The notes under the pieces: model-generated
The model's database searches: none
Told to the model about the DNA's origin: nothing
The model's input: the letters and a program-made list of their open reading frames with translations, nothing else
Part shown: in pieces, positions 9,393-22,000 of the stretch
Layout: each line of letters begins with the position of its first letter
How positions within the stretch are numbered: position 1 is the first letter of the stretch
Translations under genes and position numbers: made by a program
Source: CADCWK01 sp964244115
GTDB taxonomy: Bacteria > Chloroflexota > Chloroflexia > Thermomicrobiales > UBA6265
Reading direction: 5' to 3'
Assembly (NCBI GenBank): GCA_964244115.1
Contig: CAXTHM010000003.1
Location: 40,194-104,193, forward strand
Length of the DNA stretch: 64,000 bases

Positions 9393-10394
9393 TCAGGCGT
9401 CGCCTGGGTAGATGACCGGCCAGGGCGCCCGGATCCGGTCCAGCGTCTGGACGATCTGCAGGGTCTCGTCCAGCGGCATCGTCGGGCTCTCCAGGAGCCC
9501 CTCCCGCAGACAGCGGCCGGCCTCCTCGGCCTCGTAGTTGTACCCGTTGCCGACGTAGGGGATGTCGAGGGATTCGGCCTCGTGCCCAGCCCGCGCCAGG
9601 GTGAGATGGGAGGGGCAGTACCACGGCGACGCGATCGTGAGCGACCCCTCGGAGCCGAACAGGGTCGCCTCGACCGTCGTCTGGGTCCGGATCGCGCAGG
9701 TGAGCTGGGCGATCTGCCCGCCGGCGTACGCGAGCGTGATCGCGGTCAGCTCATCGACCCCGGTCTCGCCGAACTGGCCGATCCCGGCCGCGGCCTGCGG
9801 CGTCCCGAAGATCATCGAGGCGAGTGAGACGACGTAGACGCCGACGTCGAGCAGGGCACCGCCGCCGAGTTCGACCTTGAACAGGCGACCCGCGGGATCG
9901 ACACCGGTCCGGAAGCCGAAGTCGGCCTGGAGCAGGTGCGGCTCGCCGATCGCGCCCTCGGCGATCAGCTCGCGGAAGCGGATCATGGCCGGGAAGTAGC
10001 GCGACCACATCGCTTCCATGAGGAAGAGCCCGTTCGCCCGGGCGTTCTCGATCAGCTCGGCGGCGTCCCGGGCGTTGACGGTGAACGGCTTCTCGCACAG
10101 CACCGCCTTGCCGGCCGCCTGGCAGAGCAGGACGGCCTCGCGATGGACGGGGTGCGGCGTCGCGACGTAGATGATGTCGACGTCCGGGTCGGCGGCGAGC
10201 GCCTCGTAGCTGGCGTGGCGCCGGGGGATGTCGAACTCCACCCCGAAGGCCTCGGCCGATCCCGCGCTGCGGGACCCGACCGCGACGAGTTCCGCCCCCT
10301 GGGCGCTGTGCAGCCCGCGGGCGAACTTCCGGGCGATCCCGCCCGTCCCGAGGATGCCCCAGCGGGTCGTTCCGGACGTTCCGTCTGCTTGCAT
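9393..10394 (-). CDS. Gfo/Idh/MocA family oxidoreductase
   Basis: This 333-residue NAD(P)-dependent dehydrogenase has an N-terminal Rossmann fold (RWGILGTGGIARKFARGL). The family motif CEKPF, whose lysine is catalytic, is followed by a C-terminal domain with GGGALLDVGVYV. Family members oxidise or reduce cyclic sugars, inositols or trans-dihydrodiols; this one resembles the trans-1,2-dihydrobenzene-diol/xylose dehydrogenase branch, but the substrate cannot be set from sequence. The ATG at 10394 follows AGGGAG at 8 nt. It is the first gene of a two-gene operon with the aldo/keto reductase. Confidence 0.9.
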   Translation of the reverse strand: MQADGTSGTTRWGILGTGGIARKFARGLHSAQGAELVAVGSRSAGSAEAFGVEFDIPRRHASYEALAADPDVDIIYVATPHPVHREAVLLCQAAGKAVLCEKPFTVNARDAAELIENARANGLFLMEAMWSRYFPAMIRFRELIAEGAIGEPHLLQADFGFRTGVDPAGRLFKVELGGGALLDVGVYVVSLASMIFGTPQAAAGIGQFGETGVDELTAITLAYAGGQIAQLTCAIRTQTTVEATLFGSEGSLTIASPWYCPSHLTLARAGHEAESLDIPYVGNGYNYEAEEAGRCLREGLLESPTMPLDETLQIVQTLDRIRAPWPVIYPGDA

Positions 10395-10556
10395 CGATAC
10401 TCCCTTTGCCGCGTGATCCCGCTCGAGGCCGGCTTCTCCGCCGGCCGGGGATCGATCGGACCCGGAGCAGTGTCGCGCCGAACGCCCCATCCGTAAACCC
10501 GCGTCCGCCTTTCGACGAGCGTCGCGGCGACCGTCCTGTCGGCATCGACCACAGAC

Positions 10557-10594
10557 GATCAGGGGCCAGCACGGTATCGTGCCAGCCCCTGATC
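10557..10594. terminator. hairpin downstream of lon
   Basis: GATCAGGGG and CCCCTGATC pair perfectly around an inner arm (CAGCACG/CGTGCCAG) with two mismatches. It lies 25 bp beyond the lon stop, which is on the minus strand, so it is a likely lon terminator. Confidence 0.75.
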
Positions 10595-10618
10595 GCTCGT
10601 CTTCGATGCCGGCTCGGG

Positions 10619-13219
<2,601 letters not shown>

Positions 13220-13220
13220 G

Positions 13221-13302
13221 GGAGACCCACCCTCTCGCGGACTTCGGGTTACGCTGCAGGCGGACATCACTGGCACCACCGGAGACCCACCCTCTCGCGG
13301 AC
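13221..13302. repeat. 22-bp direct repeat, 60 bp apart, in the lon 5' region
   Basis: Bases 13221-13242 and 13281-13302 are identical over 22 bp (GGAGACCCACCC followed by TCTCGCGGAC). The first copy abuts the lon start codon and covers its ribosome-binding position. Identical direct repeats at exactly 60 bp could be regulator-binding sites or a small duplication. They match neither the CIRCE nor the HAIR consensus. Confidence 0.7.
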
Positions 13303-13948
13303 AATGGGCGACTACTGGAGGCGATTCGGGTGCGGACTCCGGGGTCGGGACCGGAGTTCGGGCGCTGACTGGCGGTCATCGCATCCCGTTCCGCCGCTGG
13401 TCGGCACCCCCGACAGGCACGGCAGGTTAACAGTCGATACCCTTCCATCTTACCGCCCGATGGAACACCAGCGCCAACCGTCCGAACGGCGTGCTCCGGG
13501 ACCAGGACAGTCCGACCGTACGCCTGCTCGGGACGTACGTACGCAGGGTATCGCCCAGGCCGTTCCAGCGATTTCGTTCCCGTCGATCGTTGCGATTTCA
13601 CGCTGTCCGTACATCATGAACCATCCCACAGGCTCATCCCGGAATCGTCCCGCTACCGGTCGTCTCGTCGCCGGGATGCCCTGTGACCGAGTCGCCTCGC
13701 GGGTCAAGGAGCGGCCTTCGGCGTGGTGCGCGGGCGATCGGGTCCGACCAGGTTGCGCCATGACCCAGGCCGACGATCCGGTGCCGGTGCCCGACTCCAT
13801 CGGGTATCGCGGCGCCCACCGACCGATCGTCCCGGTTCGCCCGGTACAATTCCCCTGACGAGACCCGGTCTCCGGGCAGTGTTCTCCGCGCGGAACGACC
13901 CTCTGACGACCCCGCCCGTTCCCAGACGATTCCAGCCCGAGGTGCGTC
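13303..13948. other. intergenic region between lon and copCD-like gene
   Basis: About 650 bp between divergent genes has no convincing gene. A TACAAT hexamer at 13845-13850 could be a -10 element for the downstream gene but has no clear -35 partner. A GTACGTAC palindrome lies near 13535. Nothing else is recognised. Confidence 0.5.
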
Positions 13949-16405
13949 GTGCCCTATCGTTCCCGTCCGTTCTCGCCCGCCCGCCTCCTGCTCATGGTCC
14001 TGCTCACGACCGTGCTCGCGAGCCTGATCGCCGCCGCCGCGCCGTCCCGCACCAGCGCCCACGCCGAGCTGGACCGCGCGACACCGGGGCAGGGCGAGCT
14101 CCTCGGCGCCCCGCCGACGGCGGTCGAGCTCTGGTTCACCGAGCCGGTCAACCCGGACAACGGCAGCCTGACCATCACACTCCGCCCCCAGGACAACAGT
14201 CGGATCCAGCCGGACAGCCTCACCATCGATCCGGCCGACCCGCTGCACGTCACCGCGACGTTCAGCGGCCTCGGCTTCGAGACGTACACCGTCGTCTGGG
14301 GCAACCAGTCGTCGACCGACGGCCATCAGATCTCCGGGTCCTACTCCTTCCGGGTCGGCGGCGGCCCGACCCCCGGCGCCGCGACGACCGAGGGCGGCAC
14401 CCCGGCGCTCTGGGCCGTCGTCACCCGCTGGTCGACGTTCTTCGGGCTGGCGGTCGCGGCCGGCGGGTTCTTCGTCGCCCGGCTGCTGCTGTCACGCACG
14501 CCGCGACCATCCGGTCCTGACCGCCCGGCGGCGCCCCGCCCCGCCCCGCGCTCGCTCCGGACGCTGACGCTGGTCGGGGCCGCGGTCGCCCTGATCGGGA
14601 CGCTGGCCGAACCGCCGCTGCAATGGCTGTTCCCGCCGGCCGGGGCCGCCTCGGCCTCGTTCGCGAACGTGATGCGCGGTCTGCCGGACGCCTGGTGGTT
14701 CCGGCCGGCCGGGGCGGCGCTGGCGGTCGTCCTCGCCGCGGCCTGGCTAGCGCTGCGCCGATCGCCGCCGATGCCCGGCACCGCCTCGCTCGGGATCGTC
14801 GCCGGGTCGTCGGTGCCGGTCCCCGCGACCCGGGGGACGGCGAACCGCGTCGCCCGGACCAACCCGCTGATCGAGTCGCTCGGCCTCGCCGCGGCGCTGG
14901 TCGCCCTGCTCGGGCTGGCCCTGACCGGTCACAGCGCCGCCCAGACGGGGGTCTGGTACGCCCCGGCGATCGCCTCGAACATCCTGCATCAGTTCTCGGC
15001 CGCGCTCTGGGCCGGTGGCCTGGTCGCGCTGGCGGTGGTCCGCTGGTCCCGGGACGGCGCGGCCCCGGTCGACCCGGTCCGGCGGTTCTCGCCGTGGGCG
15101 CTGGGGCTGTTCGCGATCGCGGCGGCGACCGGCGTCGTCAACGCCGGCATCATCCTGCCGACCGTGTCGTCGCTCTGGGACAGCCGCTACGGCGTCATCA
15201 TCCTGATCAAGACGGGGGTCGTCCTCGGCGCCCTCGGGCTGGCCGCCTGGCACCGGCGGGCGCTGGCGACGTCGGCGGCCTGGGCAACGCGCCGGCTGCG
15301 GCACTCGCTGCGGCTGGAGGCGATCCTGGTCGCGCTGGTCGTCGTCGCGGCCTCGACACTGGCGCTGACCTCCCCACCGAGCAGCAGCGCGCTGACCCGG
15401 GACCCGACCGCCGGAAACCTGGTGCTGCTGGAACAGGCGCACACCGGCGACGGCACCGTCATCGGGATGATGCGGCTGGCGGCCGACCCGCTCCGGTCCA
15501 ACGTCAGCAACACCTTCCACGTCACGTCGGCCAGCCTCGCCAACCAGCCGGTCGCGATCCCGGACGGCAGCCGCGTCTTCCTCGACTTCACCTCGATCCT
15601 GGACGGCGCCATCGCCCAGCCCCGGCTGGAACTGGCGCCGGACGGCCAGGGCGGCTACGCCGGCTCGGGTGACCAGCTCAGCATCGACTCGTGGTGGCAG
15701 ATCGTCGCGACGATCCGGCAGGTCGGGCAGGAGGACCAGACGGCGACCTTCGTCGTTCTGCTGCCGGACCCGAATCTCTACGGGGCCGATGCCGTCCCGA
15801 CGCCCGACGACGACCCGGACGCCGAGGCCCTCTACCGCCGCGCCTACGACCTCAACGCCGCGTCGAGCAGCTACCAGAACCATCAGAGCATCGCGACCGC
15901 CGACGGCGGCGGCATCTTCGAGGACGAGACGGTCGTCGCAGCCAGCGGCGACCAGCCCGTCGGCTACGAACTCGCGCTCCGGAGCTATCAGAACCCGGCC
16001 AACGCCACTGGGGCGTCCGTCCCCGCGCTGACCGTGCAGCGGCAGATCGGGACCGACAGCTGGCGCAGCACTGACGGCGGCGCGACCTGGATCTCGACCT
16101 TCAGCGTCAGCGGCGCCCTCTCACCGCCGGAGATCCTCGAGCAGTACGACGGCGCGACCGGCTTCCGGCTCGGCCGGCAGCAGGAGATCAACGGCGAGAC
16201 GGCCCAGGCGGTCATCTTCGTCGTCCCGACCAGCCGCTACTCGACGACGTGGTACGTCTGGTGGGTGGGGCTGGAGAGCGGCCAGCGCCAGCGGGAGCTG
16301 ATGATCACGGAGGGCCACTACATGATCAAGGACTTCACCGGCTACGACACCGGCGTCGTCGTCTCCCCGCCGGACCCGGCGACCGTCGTCAACGCCGGGA
16401 CATAA
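13949..16405 (+). CDS. CopC-CopD fusion protein with an extra C-terminal extracellular domain
   Basis: This 818-residue membrane protein is probably linked to copper uptake or handling. A signal peptide (residues ~8-36) precedes a CopC domain. The mature N-terminus would begin at or near His in SAHAELDRATPG, and the family copper-site region STDGHQISGSYSF is present. It continues into a CopD region of about eight membrane helices (~150-475) with conserved histidines (GHSAAQ, NILHQFSAALWAGG). The last ~340 residues are outside the usual CopC-CopD layout: a beta-rich part like FixH/YtkA, then a stretch with Trp/Thr-rich strands (YSTTWYVWWVGLESG). The GTG start follows GAGGTG. The 121-bp gap to the next gene allows co-transcription. 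Confidence 0.85.
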   Translation: MPYRSRPFSPARLLLMVLLTTVLASLIAAAAPSRTSAHAELDRATPGQGELLGAPPTAVELWFTEPVNPDNGSLTITLRPQDNSRIQPDSLTIDPADPLHVTATFSGLGFETYTVVWGNQSSTDGHQISGSYSFRVGGGPTPGAATTEGGTPALWAVVTRWSTFFGLAVAAGGFFVARLLLSRTPRPSGPDRPAAPRPAPRSLRTLTLVGAAVALIGTLAEPPLQWLFPPAGAASASFANVMRGLPDAWWFRPAGAALAVVLAAAWLALRRSPPMPGTASLGIVAGSSVPVPATRGTANRVARTNPLIESLGLAAALVALLGLALTGHSAAQTGVWYAPAIASNILHQFSAALWAGGLVALAVVRWSRDGAAPVDPVRRFSPWALGLFAIAAATGVVNAGIILPTVSSLWDSRYGVIILIKTGVVLGALGLAAWHRRALATSAAWATRRLRHSLRLEAILVALVVVAASTLALTSPPSSSALTRDPTAGNLVLLEQAHTGDGTVIGMMRLAADPLRSNVSNTFHVTSASLANQPVAIPDGSRVFLDFTSILDGAIAQPRLELAPDGQGGYAGSGDQLSIDSWWQIVATIRQVGQEDQTATFVVLLPDPNLYGADAVPTPDDDPDAEALYRRAYDLNAASSSYQNHQSIATADGGGIFEDETVVAASGDQPVGYELALRSYQNPANATGASVPALTVQRQIGTDSWRSTDGGATWISTFSVSGALSPPEILEQYDGATGFRLGRQQEINGETAQAVIFVVPTSRYSTTWYVWWVGLESGQRQRELMITEGHYMIKDFTGYDTGVVVSPPDPATVVNAGT

Positions 16406-16526
16406 TGTCCGGCTGGTGCATTCGGTGACCGCCATGGGGATGCCACGACGCCGTGACACGATCGTGTCCACCGGGTGGGAGCATGGGCGGGCCGTCGATG
16501 TCGATCTCAAGGGAGGGCACGAAGCC

Positions 16527-18248
16527 ATGCACCCGTCGACCAACGTCCTCTCGCTGGCCCGTCCGGCGATGACCCGGATCGCGCTGCTCCTCCTGCTGGC
16601 CTTCACCGCGATGCTGGCTCCGGCCCGAGCCGTCGCCCAGGACGACGGACCGGCTCCGTTCCCGGCGCTGACGGTCGGGCAGCGCGTCTACGACGAGACC
16701 GGGTCCTCGCTCTCGATCGATCAGACCGCTGATCTCGAGCAGCGCCTCGCCAGCCTGCTGCCGCTCGGCGCCGACGCCATCGTCTACGTCCGGGCGCTCG
16801 ACGCCGACAGCGACGACACGCTCGGCCAGGTCGAGGAACTCCAGCAGGCATGGGTGGCCGCGACGGGTGTCGACCAGGACCGCGCGATCGCGATCCTGAT
16901 CAACCGCGACCCGGCCGACCCCGAGGAGGCCCGGGCCGGCATCTTCGCCGGCACCACCTTCGACGACGGCAACCTGCCGGCCGGGGAGCGGGAGGCGATC
17001 ATCGAGGACGCGCTGATCCCGCCGCTCCGGGACGGCGACGTCTACGCCAGCCTCGCCGCCGGGATCGACCGGATCGGCCGCAGCATCCAGTTCGGCCCGC
17101 CCGTGACCCCGCCCAACGCCTTCGAGCGCTGGTCGGCCGATGCGACCGACAGCTGGGCGCCGTGGGCGGCGATCGGGGTGGCCCTCGCCGGGCTGCTCGG
17201 GTCCCTGTCGCTGTTCCGCGGTCGCCAGACCACCGACCGGCCAGCCGAATCCCCGACGACCCACCGGCCGGGCGACCTGCCACCGGCCGTCGCCGGAGCC
17301 CTCGTCCACAGCGGCCCGCAGGCGTCAGCCGTCCCGGCGACGCTGCTCGACCTCGCCGGCCGCGGCGCCCTGACCATCGAGCCGGAGGGCGAGCCGGGCC
17401 GGTTCGGCACGCCGACGATCCGGCTCCGGCTGGTCGACCGGGCACAAGACGTACAACGGGGCGATCTCGGTGCTGCCGGACGGCAAACCGGTCCCGACCA
17501 TCCTCGAGCTGGCGAAGGCGGCCGGCTACNNNNNNNNNNGCTCCGGCTGGTCGACCGTCGGCTCGTCGCCAACGCCGTCGAGTCGGCGCTCTGGGTCGAG
17601 CTGGAGGGGTTGGCGCGGGACGGGATCGTCTCCAACCGGGACCTCGCGAAGCTGTCCGGCCGGACGAAGGAGATCTTCGCCACGATCCGGGAGCAGATGA
17701 ACGCCGCCCACTGGCTGAACCCGGCGGCGCGGCGGGCGCAGGCTGGGCTGTACACGATCGCGCTGGTCGCCCTCGGTCTGGCCGTCTTCCTGGGGGTCAT
17801 GGCGAGCAATGGCGATAGCTGGTGGCTGGCCGGTGCCGGCATCGCCGCACTCGTCCTGATCTTCGCCGTCGGTGTCTGGCTGGGCGCGACCTACTCCGGG
17901 CTGACGCGCGAGGGCCAGGACGCCGCGATCGCATGGAAGGCCTACCGGGACGGCCTGAAGCGGGCCGGCAAGGACGAGACGATCGCCCTCGATCTCGACG
18001 CGACGCTGCCCGACATCGTCGCGCTCGGGCTCGGGTCGGCCCTGGACGAGCGGCTCAAGGCAGCCGGGTCTTCCGGCCAGACGCTCCGCGCCTTCAGCGG
18101 CGCGACCGGCACCGACGGCACGACGATGGCCTTCTTTCCGTTCTGGGTCGCCTTCAACAGTTCCGTCACGTCGACCAGCGCCTCCGGCAGCGGCACCGTC
18201 AGCTCGGCCGGGGCCGGTGGCGGGGGTGGCTCGGCCGGCAGCACGTAG
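16527..18248 (+). CDS. TPM-domain / DUF2207-like membrane protein, interrupted by an assembly gap
   Basis: A signal peptide (IALLLLLAFTAMLAPARAVA) precedes a TPM domain (~40-190, starting LTVGQRVYDETGSSL), then a membrane helix (WAAIGVALAGLLGSLSLF), a cytoplasmic DUF2207-like part (LPPAVAGALV), two more helices, and a Gly/Ser-rich tail (GGGGGSAGS). Proteins of this type are widespread and of unknown function. The gene contains a 10-N gap (17530-17539) preceded by 89 bp of foreign sequence. Joining at the 18-bp segment repeated on both sides (17423-17440 and 17540-17557) gives 1605 nt, exactly 535 codons, and reads PTIRLRLVDRRLVANAVESA. The true product is therefore probably 534 residues. Start: GGGAGGG lies 9 nt before the ATG. 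Confidence 0.8.
   Translation: MHPSTNVLSLARPAMTRIALLLLLAFTAMLAPARAVAQDDGPAPFPALTVGQRVYDETGSSLSIDQTADLEQRLASLLPLGADAIVYVRALDADSDDTLGQVEELQQAWVAATGVDQDRAIAILINRDPADPEEARAGIFAGTTFDDGNLPAGEREAIIEDALIPPLRDGDVYASLAAGIDRIGRSIQFGPPVTPPNAFERWSADATDSWAPWAAIGVALAGLLGSLSLFRGRQTTDRPAESPTTHRPGDLPPAVAGALVHSGPQASAVPATLLDLAGRGALTIEPEGEPGRFGTPTIRLRLVDRAQDVQRGDLGAAGRQTGPDHPRAGEGGRLXXXXLRLVDRRLVANAVESALWVELEGLARDGIVSNRDLAKLSGRTKEIFATIREQMNAAHWLNPAARRAQAGLYTIALVALGLAVFLGVMASNGDSWWLAGAGIAALVLIFAVGVWLGATYSGLTREGQDAAIAWKAYRDGLKRAGKDETIALDLDATLPDIVALGLGSALDERLKAAGSSGQTLRAFSGATGTDGTTMAFFPFWVAFNSSVTSTSASGSGTVSSAGAGGGGGSAGST
17441..17539. other. chimeric contig tail (alkaline phosphatase fragment) plus 10-N gap
   Basis: Bases 17441-17529 do not belong to the surrounding gene. 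In another frame they read TGHKTYNGAISV, then LPDGKPVPTILELAKAAGY, which matches an internal segment of PhoA-type alkaline phosphatases. The 18 bp before it recur directly after the Ns. This looks like a misassembled contig end, not a biological insertion. Confidence 0.85.
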
Positions 18249-18308
18249 CCCGGCCGGGCTTACCGATGAGTTGCGAGGGTTGTAGCGGTTCATCGGTCGG
18301 CCGTTTGG

Positions 18309-18714
18309 CCGGGGGCTGAAGCACCCCGGCTCAGGGGTGATGGGTGGGGCACGATGGTGTCTTCACCGTCGCATCACCGGCGGACCGGTGCGGACCGGTT
18401 TCGATCAGCGCCAACGTCACCCGATCGTTCCCGAATGCGATCGCCGAGACCAACGATCCGCCGCCAATCACTCCTGAGACGGGGTGCTCTAGCCCCCGTC
18501 TGGGCGGTCGCACCGGATGTGCACCCTGGCAACGCATACGCCGGCGAACCGGGCGCTGAAGCCGCCCGGCAACTCGAAGAAGTCCGGAACGTTCCAGAGC
18601 ATCCGCACCCACCGGATCGATCATCTCGTCATCGCACGGCGTCGGAGCCGGCACCGCATCAGGTGGCCAGTTCTCACGCCATTCTCGGAGTTGCCGGGCG
18701 GCTCCAGCGCCCGG
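18309..18714. repeat. cluster of four REP-like palindromes in two inverted pairs
   Basis: Copies of a GC-rich imperfect palindrome, CCGGGGGCTGAAGCACCCCGG and variants, lie at 18309-18330 (+), 18478-18500 (-), 18548-18573 (+, CCGGGCGCTGAAGCCGCCCGG) and 18689-18714 (-). The pairs are ~145-170 bp apart head to tail. Copies 3 and 4 also share flanks (GGCAACTC-GA). The stretch 18249-19061 (~810 bp) otherwise holds no recognisable gene. Confidence 0.75.
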
Positions 18715-19061
18715 TCCGCAGCGACGATCGACCTCCGACGAACGGCAGATCGCCTTCGATCGGTCGGCGAAGATCCCCCTAGCACGTCTCCGAGAATGGT
18801 CCCGATCCCGCCCGACGCCACACCGCGACGCCCCGTTCCGTCCTATCCGGCGGCGGGGTCTGTTGCATCGACACGGCCCATCTTCTACCTTTCGGACCAA
18901 TCGTCCGCCTGCTGACAGCCCGTGCCGCCCGCCATCTCCGATCGGCGGTGCCCTGACTGGTGCCTGCGCGTCCGGGAAGTCCGGTCCCCGTCCGAGCGTG
19001 GCCGGGCGGAGCGACCGCCCCCCACCGTCCTTGTCGCCTGCGTACCCCGAGGATCACTGCG

Positions 19062-22000
19062 ATGGGATCGAGACCACGTTCGACGCGTCCTGACGACCGG
19101 CGCCGCGCATCCCGACCCGCCACGGTCGAGCGGGTCTCCGGGAAGACGGAGGGCGTCGCGCTCGCCTCGTCGACCGGCAACGTCGCCGCGCCGGGCCGGG
19201 TCGACCGGCCCAGCCTCCGAGCCGCGACCTCCCGGAGCGGCGGCGCCACTACGACACCGATCAGTCGCGCCCTGCGGCGGGACGCCTTCCGGACCGCGCT
19301 GATCATCCTCGGGGTCGGGTTCCTCCTCCGGCTGGTGCTGTTCCCGCTCGGCAACTTCGCGATCGACACCGACACGATGACGGCCTGGGCCCAGCGCCTC
19401 GTCAGCGACTCGCCCCGCTCCTTCTACACCGATGGCGGCCTGACCGATCACCTGCCGGGCGATCTCTGGGTGCTCTGGTTGGTCGGGACGATCTACGACT
19501 GGTTCTCGCCAATCTCGCCCAACCTGGAGGTCGGCTTCCCCTTCCTCTGGATGCTGAAGCTCGTCCCGGCGATCACCGACACCGTGACGGGGCTGCTGAT
19601 CTTCCTGATCGGCCGCCGCCTCGGGACGCCGGTCAGCGCCCTCGTCGCGACGACGCTGTTCGCCTTCAACCCGGCCGCGATCTTCATCGCCTCGGTCTGG
19701 GCGCAGTGGGACAGCCTCTCGGCGATGGTCGCCGTCGGGGCGATCTACCTGTTCCTGCGCGGGAAGCCGGAGTGGGCGATNNNNNNNNNNCATCGGCGAG
19801 GCGCTGGGCGATCCCGGCGCTGGTCTACGCCTGCCTGATCAAGCCGCAGATCGCGGTCGTCGGCCTATTCCTCGCGCTCGCCTTCGTGCTGGTCTACATC
19901 GCGCCGCACGTCCCGGCGATGGCGCGCTGGGTCCGGGAGACGAAGCCGGTCGAGACGCTGCGCAAGAGCCTGAGCCGGCTCGGCATCGGCGCCGGGATCT
20001 CGCTGGCCGTCTTCCTGGTCGTCTGCCTGCCGTTCGACATCGGCCTGTTCCCCGGCATGGGCGCCTTCACGATCTGGGACCGGATCAGCTACGCCCTCAA
20101 CGTCTACCCCAACACGACGCTCAACGCCTTCACCCTCTGGGGGCTGCTCTCCGACAACTGGGCCGACGACCGGCAGTCGACCGCGCTCGGCCTGACCTAC
20201 CAGGCGACCGGGACGCTGCTGACCGTGCTCGCGCTGGTCGGGATCGTCTGGCTGACGCTCCAGGCCTGGAAGGCGTTCGGCTACCAGGCGCTGATCTGGG
20301 GCATGACTGTCGCGAGCTTCGCCGCCTACATGCTCCCGACCCGCGGCCACGAGCGCTACCTGTTCCCGACGATGGTGCTCGCCGCCCTGCTCGTCGCGCT
20401 GCTGCCCCGGTTCGTCTGGCTGTACGCGGTGATCAGCGGCACGTTCCTGCTCAACGTCTACTGGGTCTACTCGCTCTACTACCCCTCGCAGACGCCGAAG
20501 ATCGGCCCGATGCACAGCGCCAACTTCCAGCAGCTGATGTCGGTCGTCAACGTCGTCGCGCTGGCGGCCGGGGTCGCGATCGGCTACGCCCTGCTGATGC
20601 GGGGCAACACCTTCACGGCGCCGGGCTGGCTGCCGGGCTGGGCGTTGCCGGACGGCACCGCCCGGCCGGGGTCGGCCCCGGGCACCGGCCGCGGCCGACC
20701 CCGGATCGCCACCCCGGCCGACACCGACGCCTCTCCGGCCGACTTCGTCTACGCCGACCGCGAGGCCGCCACCCGCCCGGCCTGGCAGCTCTGGTACCTG
20801 CCGCTGGCCTTCGCGGTGATCGGCTCGCTGTTCTACCTGATCCGGATCGGCACGCCCGACGACTACATCTACGACGAGGTCTACCACGCCTTCACCGCCG
20901 CCCAGTACGTCGACGGCAATGCCAACACCTTCTGGGTGTTCTCTAACGAGGCTGAGGACGCGGCGAACGGCGTCTTCACCTGGTACCAGGGCGACGAGGG
21001 CGAACGTGGCCCGGACAACTTCTCCTATGAGTGGACCCACCCGCCGCTGGGCAAGGAGATCATCGCGATCGGGATCTGGCTGTTCGGGGACAACCCGTTC
21101 GGCTGGCGGTTCACGAGCTGGATCTTCGGTGGGATCGGCCTGTTCGTCATCTACCGGCTGGCCCTGGCACTGACCGGGCGCTGGCTGGTCGGGGCGCTGG
21201 CGGCCGGGCTGCTGCTGGTCGACGGGCTCTACTTCGTCCAGTCCCGAACCTCGATGGTCGACATCCACATCGCCGTCTTCATTATGCTGGCGCTCTGGGC
21301 GTACCTGCGCTATCTCCGGCTGCCGTCGGGCTCCTCGACGCGGGAGGTCGGCGTCACGACGCTGCTCGTCGGCCTCGGGATGGGCGCGGCCTTCGCGGTG
21401 AAGTGGAACGGGCTCTACCCGATCGTCTTCATGCTCGCGATCGCGATCCTGCGGCTGGTCTGGATGTGGGTCCGGGCCAGCCCGATCGGCCGCGAGCCGA
21501 GCCCCGACGCCTGGGCGGACCTGCGCAACCACCTGGTCTTCGTCCCAGTCAACCTGATCCTGCTGCCGCTGGCGATCTACTTCGCCTCGTACTTCCCGAT
21601 GTTCCTGTTCGGCTTCAGCTTCCCGGACTGGGTCGAGCTCCAGCGGCAGATGCTCTACTACCACACGGTAGGCGTCACCAACCAGCCAGACCACAACTAC
21701 TACTCGAAGTGGTGGATGTGGCCGCTGGCGCTGATGCCGGTCTGGTACGGCACGCACAACGGGCCGGTCGGCGGCGACACGCGGGGTTACGTCTTCAACC
21801 AGGTCAACCCGTTCCTGGCCTGGTCGATGATCCCGGCGGTGGCGACGGTCGCCTGGCTCTGGCTGCGCCGGTACCAGCGGCACTGGCCGGCGGCAGCCGT
21901 GCTCCTGATCGGCTTCTTCGGCCAGTGGCTGGTCTGGGCGGCTTCCCCGCGCGGCGCCTTCGCCTACCACTTCCTGCCGATGGTGCCCTTCGGCGTGATC

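Noticed and set aside
17441..17529. A biological insertion of an alkaline phosphatase gene fragment
   Set aside because: It ends at a run of Ns, and the 18 bp before it recur after the Ns; removing it restores an exact frame. This is an assembly chimera.
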